Shown here one piece after another: positions 44,989-54,870 of a stretch of DNA of 64,000 bases. The notes beneath the pieces are model-generated. The model worked only from the letters and a program-made list of their open reading frames with translations, did no database searches and was not told where the DNA came from. The stretch is from Pochonia chlamydosporia 170 (lineage: Eukaryota; Ascomycota; Sordariomycetes; Hypocreales; Clavicipitaceae). The DNA lies in assembly GCF_001653235.2 (NCBI RefSeq), contig NW_019154060.1, positions 1-64,000 of the forward strand. The letters are read 5' to 3'. Within the stretch, counting starts at the first letter, position 1. Each line of letters starts with the position of its first letter. The position numbers were made by a program, and so were the translations under genes.

Positions 44989-46500
44989 GTGAACATCTCG
45001 AAAATTCTGGCCACGAAAGACCTCAAATCTCTGCCACGACGCGCTCAGTTCCACTCCATTTTGGAGCTTTGCTCAGAACTCGAGCTGACAGACCATTTCC
45101 TCAACGACTTCCTCTCGGTCCTTGTCCTCCCGACTTGGAACAGGTCGCAGTTCCTGGAATTCCGGGCCGAGCTACTTGGCATGATGATGCGCAGCCTAAG
45201 TGTCAAGTGGTCCGTCTTGGCCAGTTGTGCCTCTAACAAATATATGCACTCCAACGACGGTCGGTACCAGACGCTCGGCCTCGTCTACTATTCCAAGGCA
45301 GTCGAAGAGGTGAATCGCGCATTAGTCGGGCTGTGTTCAGACCACAAGGTTCCGGCCAATGCTCTATTAACTGCGGTTATCTTCCTATATATTTATGACG
45401 TATGGTGGCCCTTCAACTCTCCTCTTTATGCCCACCTCGAATCTGACGCTGGGGGTACAATAGTTATGAGGCTACGATAGAGCCGTCGACCCACGGAAGC
45501 ATGTGACGGGTGCTATGAAGCTCCTTAATTTACGATACGATGATATATCATGCCCAATGTCCATGGAACGCCCCTTCGATCGCAGTGTAGTGGAAAGCGT
45601 GCTCTACCAGGCGCTCCTACTCTATACGAAGACCCTTTGCCCCAAATTTCTACATTGAGGCGCAATTTCTTGTTCGCACGGAGGATATCCTTAATTCGGC
45701 AAAACCCAGAGATACACTACTCATGGATTCCACCCCTGTCTTAGGTGCGCGTCTTTCGTTGTATTGCCTTATTGCAGATGTCATTGCCTTTCACAACTCC
45801 CTTGCGAAACCAAGTGCCGAAGTTTTAGCCACATTGAGAACCGAGATGAGGTACTGGGAGGCCATGGTGCTGTGCGAGCTTGCAGCGGGCTCCTCCCTAC
45901 CAGCGTTGAAGAGAAGTTTCTCTGAGGATATCGTGAAATTATACGCTCTCGCAGCATCGCTCCTCCTCGACTGGGTTACCGAGTCTTCCTGCATCGACGT
46001 TATCAGGCTCCCTGGCCCTACCAGCCTAGCAGATGGTGATCGGGGACGGTCCTTTCAACAACCTCACCGATGGCAGATTGGCCGAGCCATGTGCATCCTA
46101 CGCCAGCCGGATGCTTTCGAAACCTGGGGTGGCTGCTTTATATGGGCTTGGCCAATGTTGATTTTCGGCTATGCTGCCGGTACTGATGAGGACGTTATAC
46201 TAATCCAGGATCTATTGTGTCAGATGCGGCAACGCATGGGGTATGGCGAGATCCAGAGAATCCTGGATGAATTAGAGCAAATATGGAGTGCGAGGAGTGT
46301 AACGGTACGAGTGCACGAACAAGGTCGAGTGCGACTTGGATGAAGCGATTATTCACAAGGAGAAAAAGAGAACCCGTAAAGGAACTCTGGCTGAAGCTAT
46401 TTACACAATGCTCACAAAGTGAGACATTCATTAAACGGGCAGGTCACATGATTCCCTCACAAGGAGAAGCTTGGCTGAGAGTCAAGGTCGCCACTTTGAT
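44989..46500 (+). pseudogene. Zn2Cys6-type regulator remnant (copy 2)
   Basis: The 5' part (44989-45480) encodes the middle of a fungal transcription-factor domain: LLGMMMRSLSVKWSVLASCA, YYSKAVEEVNRALVG and LLTAVIFLYIYDVWW. The 3' part (45723-46297, another frame) carries AWPMLIFGYAAGTDEDVILI and RMGYGEIQRILDELEQIWSAR. Between them the region equivalent to 21635-21840 is present but shifted by a small deletion near 45620 (CTCCTACTCTATACG against CTCCTGCTTTCTATACG). A solo LTR sits at 46298-46461. The Zn2Cys6 cluster itself is not present. Over roughly 850 bp this copy and 21560-22440 are near-identical, so one duplicated the other, or both came from a third locus. Confidence 0.7.
46298..46461 (+). 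mobile_element. Solo LTR with 5-bp target duplication
   Basis: A 164-bp insertion begins TGTAACGGTACGAG and ends CCCTCACA, flanked by AGGAG on both sides (46293-46297 and 46462-46466). The paralogous position in copy 1 (about 22427) has GCGAGGAG once, with no insertion. The ends and 5-bp duplication are those of an LTR retrotransposon reduced by recombination to one LTR. Confidence 0.85.
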
Positions 46501-46546
46501 GTTCGCAGCAGCCCCACCAGGAAGAAATCTGCTCTTGTGGACGTAT

Positions 46547-46904
46547 TAGTGATGCAACTTTATAGTACACGTACGTACGTACGTACTGTATTTTGGCCAT
46601 AGTACCGTACGTACCATAGAGTCGTACGTACAAGTACGTACATACAAATTTCCCCTTTCCATTTTGGGTAATTGTGAGCCCCGCCCTGCTACCATTTTTG
46701 GGCCTCAAAACTCAGATTCCACCTCGGTGCCAACACCCAATATATCACCTGTCGACTGTAATACACCCTCCCACTCAAAGTCCGTGTTGGTTGAGGCCAT
46801 TGCGCCATCCATCCAGACCTTCCTGCCAGGCGCATTTACAAACAACTCGAGATATGAATCTTCGAGTTCTAGCCAATCCTTCTCCTCAAGATCCGCCCAG
46901 CGCC
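46547..46904 (-). pseudogene. hAT-4 3' end, second copy
   Basis: Nearly identical to 14712-15064. The terminus TAGTGATGCAAC starts at 46547, followed by the GTAC-rich zone, then (minus strand) coding text RWADLEEKDWLELEDSYLELFVN to GTEVESEF and a stop. The copy breaks off at about 46904, where an AT-rich palindrome begins. Confidence 0.8.
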
Positions 46905-46998
46905 AGAGTGGCGCATCATTCATTAATAATGATTGAAATGAAACTCAATGATTGATACGTATCATTGTCAATCATTTCATTGATACCTACCCTAAATA
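46905..46998. repeat. AT-rich palindrome (ATGATTGA words)
   Basis: CAATGATTGATACGTATCATTG is palindromic and is bracketed by ATTGAAATGAAACTC and AATCATTTCATTG. It sits exactly at the broken 5' end of the LINE. Confidence 0.5.
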
Positions 46999-49212
46999 AT
47001 GATCATTGCATTGAAGAAGGTCAATGAAAAACAGGGATGGCCGGATTTCCTGATTTGTTGGATCTATCACTTTGTCTCCCACCGCAAAGCTCTCGTTAGA
47101 TTCCAGGACGCTAAAACAGAACCCGCAGAGTTACCCTGCGGCCTCCCTCAGGGCTCGCCGATATCACCGATTCTCTATCTCCTAGCCACCACCCCTATCT
47201 ACTCCCTTCCAGGAGCAACGGAGAGGTATGGCTACGCAGACGATACAGCAATGCTCTTCACAGGAGACAGTCTAGAGGAGACCACTGCAAAAGCAAACGC
47301 GGCGATTGCTGCAATGGAAGCATGGGGGCAACAGGGGGCTTTTTCCTTCGACCCAGACAAGACAGAGGTTACGCACTTCTCCAGAAAAAGGAACAGAAGC
47401 TCCCCAGCAGTCTGTCACCAAGGCCAGGAGGTTAAGGCACAAAAGGCAATGCGTTGGCTGGGAGTCTGGCTTGACCGCAGGCTCACTTTTAGCACGCACA
47501 TCGATAAATGGTCGCTTATGGCAAGTAAGGTTGTCTCACAGCTACGGTTTGTTAACAATACAGTACGCGGAACGTCAGCAGTAGCGGCCAGGAGAGCAGT
47601 ATATGCAGTAGCCCTACCCACACTCTTTTATGGGCTAGACACATGGTTCCCTGGCTTCCCTTCTGAGTCAACCCACAGGAAAGCAAGGACGATCACCAAA
47701 ACTCAACTCTCAAAAATCCAAGTAATCCTGAATAAGGCCTGCCACGCAGTCCTACCTGTTTGGAAGACCACCCCACGAGTTATTCTTTGGAAAGAGGCAG
47801 CAATTCCGCCGGCAGAAATCATACTAAAGCAGCATCAAGCGCGCACTGCGCTTCGCTACGCCATGCTAGACGCAGCACACCCAGTATCCAGACGGCTAAG
47901 ACAAGCACAGCATGAAGTTAACCAGAGCAACCACCCAGCAATACATGGCCGAACTCTGCAGAGGCATAGCCGACTCCTCCGAACAGCGGCATGTGCAAAG
48001 GAAGTTGAACGACCACGGCTTATCCCACGCCGCTTTAATAATAGCATCCCGACTGAAGCTGCAGGAAATAGACCGCCAAAAGAAACCGCCGTGCTGCAAT
48101 TCCAACGCTGGCTTGAGGACAAGCCCCCGGGATATATTGTTTTTAGAGATGGCTCCAAGACAGAAAGAGATACCGCAGGATATGGATTTGCAGTTTTCCA
48201 CAATAGACGCCTAATTAATTGGGGCTCTGGCCAACTTGGCCGCAGAGAAGTCTTTGACGCAGAGATCCACGGCGCATTAGAAGGACTTCAATATGCTGTA
48301 CTCGCCAATTTTGCTAACGAACCAATTACAGTCTGTATGGATAATACCTCTGTTATTGACTGTATAGGAACAACAGCACCAAACTCTTCACAGGCCTACT
48401 TTAGAACCTTTCAGAAGATAGGAGACAGATATCCATACCAGGTATCTGTCAAATGGTGCCCAGGACATAGCAACATCTTCGGAAACAGTTGTTCCTGAAC
48501 GGCAGGTGACGTCAGCAGCTCTGATACAGCACTTGCAGCTACCAAACAGAGGCTGAAGCTACCAAAAGCAATAATCAAGGGATCAAACATCACAATGTAT
48601 CAGTAGTGTTATAAGGCAACAAAAGCAAGCTGCAGGCAGCTTGCTTGTACCTATAAAGAGGTCTATCTGATCTCTCTAGATATCTTAATAACAGAAGAAG
48701 TACACTTAAAGAATCACAATTTCAACTGAAACGAGCTGGCAGACCTTCTCGCCAAGGAAGGAGCCAAGCCTCCAATCCAAGAACACATTCCCTCAGTCTC
48801 CTACCGCAGGAGACAGGTTAAGGGTCAGATAGCCGTAGACTACCAGCAATGGTGGCAAGGAGTGGAGAGAACAGGTTACTTGTCTCTTGGCCTGCCCGCC
48901 GAGCTACAAAAGCTCCCTGAACTCGCCCTCCCACGCCGTCTGTTAGGATATCTACTCGCTGCCCGATCACACCACGGCGACTTTGCGGACTACCACGAGA
49001 GATTCCACCCAGGCCAGGCGACCCTGGAGTGCCCCTGCGGGCGCCAAAAGTCGCCTACCCATCCTTTCTACTGCAGGAAAGTCCCTCGCCATCTCCGGGC
49101 TCGGCTGACCCCCGATCCCGAAGCGGCAATAGGACGGTTCCTCGGTAGATCCTATAAGGTTTACCTGCGCGTTGCGGACTTCTATTATACGAAGATCAAC
49201 AAGCGCTACTAA
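46999..49212 (+). pseudogene. Tad-like LINE, 5'-truncated RT + RNase H
   Basis: The frame opens in the middle of the reverse transcriptase: LPCGLPQGSPISPILY and RYGYADDTAMLF (catalytic YADD near codon 79-82). The thumb region follows, then RNase H with FRDGSKT, DAEIHGALEG, CMDNTSVIDC and NELADLLAKEG (the four acidic positions). The C-terminus ends with CPCGRQKSPTHPFYC, a CCHC-like motif, and stops at 49212. The frame is interrupted only by a 243-bp insertion at 48486-48728. Everything before the RT fingers is missing, as is usual for LINE copies. Confidence 0.88.
48486..48728. mobile_element. 243-bp MITE inside the LINE RNase H domain
   Basis: Ends CAGTTG / CAACTG are flanked by AAA on both sides (48483-48485 and 48729-48731). 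Reading across the insertion with one AAA removed gives GHSNIFGNELADLLAK, the intact RNase H motif. The interior includes a hairpin AAGCAAGCTGC/GCAGCTTGCTT. A 3-bp duplication fits a PIF/Harbinger-like origin, but the terminal repeat is too short to assign a family. Confidence 0.75.
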
Positions 49213-50173
49213 ACCAAGTAGGCTGTACAAGCCTGGCGCGCTCTGTACTAGTATCCAGCCCGAGTAGTTGACGCTACTCGTTCACAACCAGCATTTTCTT
49301 TGTTGAGGCATTTGCCACAGACGTTAGGGCTCTCCCCGGTCCCCATGAAAAGACCAGGCGCGATTGACCGCGAGGGAATACGTCACCGGACGGGAAACCT
49401 TGGCAGGCATCAAGATCCCGCTGACGGGTATTGATACTAACAGAGAAATAGCCATTGGGCGAACATCTGTTGCAGTTGGAGGAATTTGCATGAAGGACCG
49501 TTCAGGGGCTTACCGTGAGAGCATGGACGCGACGACTCTGTCGGTCGCGTTCTGCGGGGCTTACAGAGCAGGTGGATTTATGTAATCACCGTCGAAGACT
49601 AGCTAGCACGCCTCATGCCTACCCAGGGCGCCGACAGGCGATACCAAATTCATTCATTCATTCAAAAGCTCGATGGAGCACGAGGCGATTGGAGCAACCT
49701 ATTTTCAGCATAGAATCATTCAACCTGCCTCCAACCTCTTGATGAACTTCAGCTGCATTCCCAAGAATGGCTACATTCTTTGAAGAGGTTGGTATAAACA
49801 AGCAGGTCTGCGATGCATAAATAGCTACGTTCGAACCGCACAAGTTCAAGGTTTCTTTTGTTCCTTAGATAATTCTCACTCAATATAATTGGCACCTCCG
49901 CTGTCGTCAAAACTCGATCTCATGTGACCTCACAGTTGTGTGACACTGTGCCTACTTTCATCATTTATTGTCCTGCGGACGTCCCACCACACCTGGCGCG
50001 CGTTGCAGCTCAACTGAAAAATCGACATCGCCTACGGGACCAGGTCAAACTGGTCACGTGCGATACTGATAACTGATTGATTGATTAGGAGCTTACTGAT
50101 ACTGATAACATAGCAGTATCAATCAGTAATCAGTACTGCTTGATAACTGACTGCTTGTTGGGATGTTTGTAAG
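49213..50173. other. LINE 3' tail and unassigned DNA
   Basis: The LINE 3' UTR probably runs to the CATTCATTCATTCATTC microsatellite near 49650. A palindromic patch of ACTGATA/TATCAGT words lies at about 50060-50160. No gene. Confidence 0.4.
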
Positions 50174-50385
50174 GGGGTGTGTCGGATAAAACTGCCTCTG
50201 TTGATAGAACAAGCAAACTTGGTGTAATTGCTTAGCTGTCATAACGTCGGTTATCATGACTCAAGTTAGCCGAAAAACAGATTCGGACGAAAGGAAGTTG
50301 TTGGTATTCAACAGATAGCTGCAGACGGAGTCTGCAGCATCAGCAACAACAAGAATAATGATTTTGTGAACAAGCTTAGTTAACA
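50174..50385 (+). repeat. Repeat family B, copy 4; possible solo LTR
   Basis: Starts TGTCGGATAAAACTGCCTCTG-like and ends CTTAGTTAACA. It contains GATTCGGACGAAAGGAAG, which is shared with copy 1. The TG...CA form suggests an LTR; no target duplication found. Confidence 0.4.
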
Positions 50386-51560
50386 ATGAGTCTCATAACG
50401 TGACAGGTATATTCGCAAGCCGACGGCTCTCCCGAGGGTAAAAGGCGGTAGCCGTATAAGCCAAGCACGACTTTGGATATTCTCTTTGATTGTGCTTTGA
50501 AATCCGTCATGACGAATCCACCAGTGCATGGTAGCCCATGGCGCTGACACCGCATTCTTAGTCGGTTCTTCCGACCTGGTCTCATCGTCACCTTCTTGCT
50601 GCATACCATGACGGTACCGGTTGGTATTCCTGGAAAGGCGAAGTTCGCCGTGTTTTCGGACTGGAGGATGATGGCGAATGGGGGGCCGAAGTAGAGATTG
50701 ATGTCCATTTCGGACGCTGGAGCCGCTGCATCCCGCTCATCAGGGCAGACTTGCCTATCCTGATATGCTATCCCGATATCATGTCTGCTATCCTGCTATA
50801 TCCGATATGATATATATCGGATATCGGATAAATCTCGTCGCCCTTATCCTGATATCAGAGATGATATCAGGATAAGATACCAGTTCTAATTGGCCCCTGG
50901 CGACTGGTCACAGTGCAATTTTAGAGCCATCGCCCCGCCAACACGTCACACAAAGAGAAGCCAAATATCGTTCAATGCTTTAAAGCATATATCACTGCAT
51001 CAAGTACCAAGCTCCTTACAATATGTATTTGAGTTTAGTTAACAAGTTACATTAGAACAAATAATACTCCCTGGCAGTGGTTTATCATGTCTGCTAAACC
51101 TGCTAAACCCGCTAAACCTGCTAAGCCTACTATTCTGATATCATCCCTGCTAATCCTGCTTATCCGATATCATATCAGGATAGTGTGTTATCCTGATATC
51201 GCGTTAATTTATCATATCGGATATGATATCAGGATAGGCAACTCTGCATCAGGGACGGCGATAGTTGCACGCACGGGCCGGTACCGACTATCAGGAACAA
51301 TGCCAGCTGCCTCGAAGATGCTGCCGTTCACGACCTTCAGGCCAAGGTAGACGTTTTCGTTGACCATGATTGGCAATTCCGTCGGCGTATGCGAATATGG
51401 CTGGGATTGGGCAGTCCTTGTCGTCGCCTTGCTCAAAGACTCTCATCATCTCCTCCTCGGACGGCTTCCCTCCTGTCCACTTGTGCGACGACATGAATAT
51501 TGACACCGCCATTCCCATTCTCTTTGCCCACATCATGACCGCCTGCGACTTGGGTGTGTT
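50386..51560 (-). pseudogene. Helitron helicase C-terminal fragment
   Basis: On the minus strand it reads KSQAVMMWAKRMGMAVSIFM and SSHKWTGGKPSEEEMMRVFEQGDD, then (after a small frameshift near 51385) PIMVNENVYLGLKVVNGSIFEAA. Beyond a 501-bp insertion it continues with NLYFGPPFAIILQSE and GLPCTGGFVMTDFKAQSKR. This parallels, block for block, the helicase end of the large Helitron at 60-64 kb (SEHKWRGGPPTEEEAIMML, LQGLKLVNGASYTAVE, IHFGPPAGILLESE, GLPCAAGFACTDYKVQGRT), but the two are clearly diverged. No Walker motifs remain. Confidence 0.8.
50746..51246. mobile_element. 501-bp hAT-type MITE in the Helitron fragment
   Basis: The terminal inverted repeat CAGASTTGCCTATCCTGATA (one mismatch over about 21 bp) is flanked by the perfect 8-bp duplication CATCAGGG (50738-50745 and 51247-51254). 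Subterminal DNA is packed with TATCCTGATATC / GATATCAGGATA words. A short TGCTAAACC tandem lies at about 51091-51125. There is no coding capacity. Removing the element and one duplication restores the Helitron frame (VPDERDAAA). Confidence 0.92.
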
Positions 51561-52150
51561 CCGTCATCCTTCCCCAAGGACATCTCTTCGGTGCCTTGGG
51601 GGCCTGTGGCGCCCGTGGCGCATAAGGTACGACTTTCTTCGATTCTCCATTCCCTTACGTTTACGTTGCAACCTTCACAACCTGGTTGCCTTGGTGCCTT
51701 GCGGGCCTCACCAACTTAAATGCTGTCCACTGGCATCAAAACTGGGATTCATAAACCTTTCTAACGAAAGGCCCATAGCGACCGCCGCGCAGGCGGGCGT
51801 TCTCCTCGTTTCAAATGAACCAATCAGTGGCCCGAACGGCGTCTTGGTTGTGCAACCTATTTGCGGATACGGTTGTGGGTTGCCTGTCTTGGTTAGTGAC
51901 TCGATCGTAACGGTGGACCAGCCTGCACCAAGAGCTCCCGCCAAGAAAACCAAATGACCGGAAAGCATAGTGGACTAGGCCGCAGGACTCCGGCACGAAA
52001 ATCAGTTTCCCCAGTCCCGTTCAGAAAGTTTTCATCAGGGTGCACAAATTCATGCCATTCACCCACAATTTCCGTCTTCGTCTTCTGTCCTCATCGCCAC
52101 AACTTCCGCCCAGTACCACATTTGGTTATCTCCTCCGAGGTATTGGCACA
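51561..52150. other. Upstream region of the ankyrin gene
   Basis: No recognised coding. It presumably contains the promoter of the gene at 52151. Confidence 0.4.
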
Positions 52151-52654
52151 ATGAAACCTTACCTCCCACCCGAAATCATCCTTCTCGTTGCAGGACACCT
52201 CTCTCCTTCTCACCTGGTGTCCTTGCTTCGCGCGGCACCTGGACTGTCGCCATTGCTGACTCGTCGCCATGCTTCACTACTGCATTACCTCGCGGAAGAG
52301 GGAGACGGTACGTTGATGGCCTTGCTTGTTGCAAATGGCAATTTTACCCCGGACCTGAAGGACGAAAACTCGCGGACGCCTTTGTCGTGCGCCGCACAAA
52401 GCGGACACCAAGGGGTGGTAAAGCTTCTGCTTGAGCGACAAGATGTCGACGCCGACTCGAGGGACGACGATGGTATGACACCGTTATCTGTAGCGGCGGG
52501 GACTGGACACGAAGCAGTGGTAAAGCTTCTGCTTGAGCGACAAGATGTCGACGCCAACTCGAGGGACGACGATGGTATGACACCGTTATCCCGGGCGGCG
52601 TCGGATGGACATGAAGCAGTGGTAAAGCTTCTGCTTGAGCAGTGTGGTAAATAA
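52151..52654 (+). CDS. F-box-like/ankyrin-repeat protein, truncated
   Basis: From ATG 52151 (MKPYLPPEIILLVAGHL, an F-box-like opening) it encodes 167 residues. Ankyrin repeats start near residue 75: DENSRTPLSCAAQSGHQGVV, then two almost identical 34-residue units (KLLLERQDVDADSRDDDGMTP), then a third that stops at LLEQCGK. The two units differ by few bases over 102 bp (52415-52516 and 52517-52618), showing recent expansion or conversion. The stop codon lies exactly where the CAATAT MITE begins, so the frame was probably longer and the MITE supplied the end. F-box/ankyrin proteins in fungi are often ubiquitin-ligase adaptors or NLR-like relatives; the role here is open. Confidence 0.6.
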   Translation: MKPYLPPEIILLVAGHLSPSHLVSLLRAAPGLSPLLTRRHASLLHYLAEEGDGTLMALLVANGNFTPDLKDENSRTPLSCAAQSGHQGVVKLLLERQDVDADSRDDDGMTPLSVAAGTGHEAVVKLLLERQDVDANSRDDDGMTPLSRAASDGHEAVVKLLLEQCGK

Positions 52655-52812
52655 TATAAACAATACGTATATTGGCAATATGGACCCCCTCGCAATATTA
52701 TTGTATTGTCAAGCGGCGCATATTGTATTACGCAATATGCCATTGGTCCATATTGTATTGTATTGCCAAGAATCCAACATATTGGCAATATGACAGTATA
52801 TCCCGTATATTG
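52655..52812. repeat. CAATAT palindromic MITE, copy 2
   Basis: Begins AATATAAACAATACGTATATTGG and ends TATCCCGTATATTGCACG, with many ATTGGCAATAT/CAATATTATTG words. It is related to 16499-16640 and truncates the ankyrin gene. Confidence 0.65.
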
Positions 52813-53339
52813 CACGTGACCATTAAGGATATAATTCAACTGTCGTAACTAACTACAACATAGTGCTTTGAAACTCTAATATCCCAAACCATGACTTCAA
52901 ACACTCTAATGCTTCAACTACATCACTCCCCATGCGATTTCGACGATCCGTGAGTGCAGGGTGTTATGCTCTTGCCCCAAGGACTTGAAGAGCTGTCATC
53001 AAAGGAAGGCGTACTGGGCCAGGAGGGCTCTATTGGCTCGAGAGCAATGTGACGAAGTATGTCTCTACATATGGCCCAGATTCCTTACGTTGCTGAGCGG
53101 CTCCGTGCAGCGCACCATGTACGAGAGTGCCTAGGACGCGCATGACACTGCTGACCGGAGCGAATTAGGATGCCATACGGTCGTCTGTAGAGTGCGCTTA
53201 AGCTGCAGTGCTATTGCGCTGTTCATACTGGCGCTCAGCCAATAGCTCCGTTCAATCGCTAGGAGAGCGTATATAGCTCGCATTTTAAGAACTCGTTCGT
53301 AGTTGTCGATGGTGCCTTAGAGAGGGGAAGTGATTCCAC
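52813..53339. other. Unassigned DNA
   Basis: No gene or repeat recognised. Confidence 0.4.
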
Positions 53340-54770
53340 GGGTTTGATATTCACCCCAAGCGCTCAATCAACTTCTCCGATGACTCATTCCATTCCCTCT
53401 TCCAGTTCTCGTGTATTAATGCCATTTATGCGAGGGATGAAGAACTATAGCTGCGACATAGGCAGGCGATTCGTCAGTAAGGCGATAGTACTTATCCAAT
53501 TTCGCCCAGCCCGAGTTATACATTGGTGCCATGATCGGATCGTCAGTATATGCCTCTTTTCCTGCTTCGAATTGTGCCAACACAAAGTCCATAGCCAGCA
53601 GAACATGGTCGAGAGTTGCAAACGATGACTCCAGAGCCTTGGTCGTCAGTTTGAGCTTCTCTAAAAAAGATTCGATCTTCTCGAGGATGGTCCAGTCCTC
53701 TGCAGAAAGCCTGTCTCCAGCGCAATCTGCTTCTACCCATTTGTTGAAATAGCCATCAATTGCTTCTCTAAGATTCAAGGCCGCTCGCAGCATGGTATAC
53801 CACGAATTCCATCTTGTGTCGTTGTCTCGCGCAAGCCTGCGGTTATGGCTAATAGCCATAAACTTCTGGCTGCGCTGAACACTTCGCTGAATGTAAACGG
53901 CAAAGTTGTGAAGCTTACCACGTGGGCCTTTCCGCCGCCACGCCTCAATCTGTTTCAGTGTCACATTGTGCAGACCGGAATCTTCGTGTTCGAGCTTCTC
54001 GTTATCGGTAACGAAGAGGAAGGACTTGGCGGCTAGGTTGATAACATGACCTTGGCAGCGGAGTCGGTGAGATTTGGAATCATATTGAATGTCAAATTGG
54101 CGTAGAAGGGCTATACATCATGTATACATGTTAGCAGCGCTCGGAAGAAGTAGTGAGTCGTACCGACCAAGAGATAGCGACTTCATCATTGTGTCGTTAT
54201 TGGTTGCATTATCCATGACGAAATAGCCCAACTTAGAAGCAAAGCCCCAATCTTCAACCACTTCCATAATTGCCGCAGCGAGATGAGAACCATCATGCTC
54301 ACCGTCGATGTCCTTTAGGGCCAAAGTACGGTGTTCTAGCTTGCCGTCTTCCGTTACATAGTGAGCAACTACGCCCAAGATTGCCAGGGAGTTGGGAGAG
54401 GTCCAGAGATCGCAGCTGATATGAATCCTCAACTTTGCCGACTGAATGCGCTGCTTGACCTTCTCCTTCTGATCTTCATACTGGCGCATAATCCATTTCT
54501 TGACAGTTTGGTGCGTGTCTGGAAGCCAAGTATCAATATCGGCATTAACGTAGCATAGTAGTGCACGGAATTCTGCGCATTCCACAAGCCGAAATGGAAG
54601 AGAACAGGCGGCAATAAACCGTACGTACAACACTTCAAGCTGGTCCGGGTCGACCGAGTCTCCGTAATGATTGTTGAGTCGACGGCGTTTTCGGACATTT
54701 TCCTCGGCCGTAAGACGAGCTTGTTCGAGAATGGTTCGTATAGTTCTTACTTTGGCCGATCGTGAGCCCG
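53340..54770 (-). pseudogene. hAT transposase (hAT-6), truncated at both ends
   Basis: On the minus strand, from the gap: ILEQARLTAEENVRKRRRLNN, then HISCDLWTSPNSLAILGVVAH (first Asp) and GYFVMDNATNNDTMM (second Asp). After a 57-bp intron (54167-54111; GCTAAC branch, TATAG acceptor) it reads LLRQFDIQYDSKSHRLRCQG, HVINLAAKSFLFV, GKLHNFAVYIQRSVQR, DNDTRWNSWY and GWAKLDKYYRLTDESPAYVA. After HKWH (53416) a frameshift breaks the frame, with ENWKREWNESSEKLIERLG continuing in another frame to about 53340. The dimerisation block is missing. The N-terminal zinc finger, if present, is in the gap. It is the closest relative of hAT-5 in the window. Confidence 0.83.
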
Positions 54771-54870
54771 NNNNNNNNNNNNNNNNNNNNNNNNNNNNNN
54801 NNNNNNNNNNNNNNNNNNNNNNNNNNNNNNNNNNNNNNNNNNNNNNNNNNNNNNNNNNNNNNNNNNNNNN
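54771..54870. other. Assembly gap (100 N)
   Basis: Exactly 100 N between the hAT-6 fragment and the copia gag. It hides the start of both, including the copia 5' LTR. Confidence 0.99.

Noticed and set aside
51370..51957. 195-codon plus-strand ORF
   Set aside because: Its first part is the antisense of the Helitron fragment, and the rest shows no domain.
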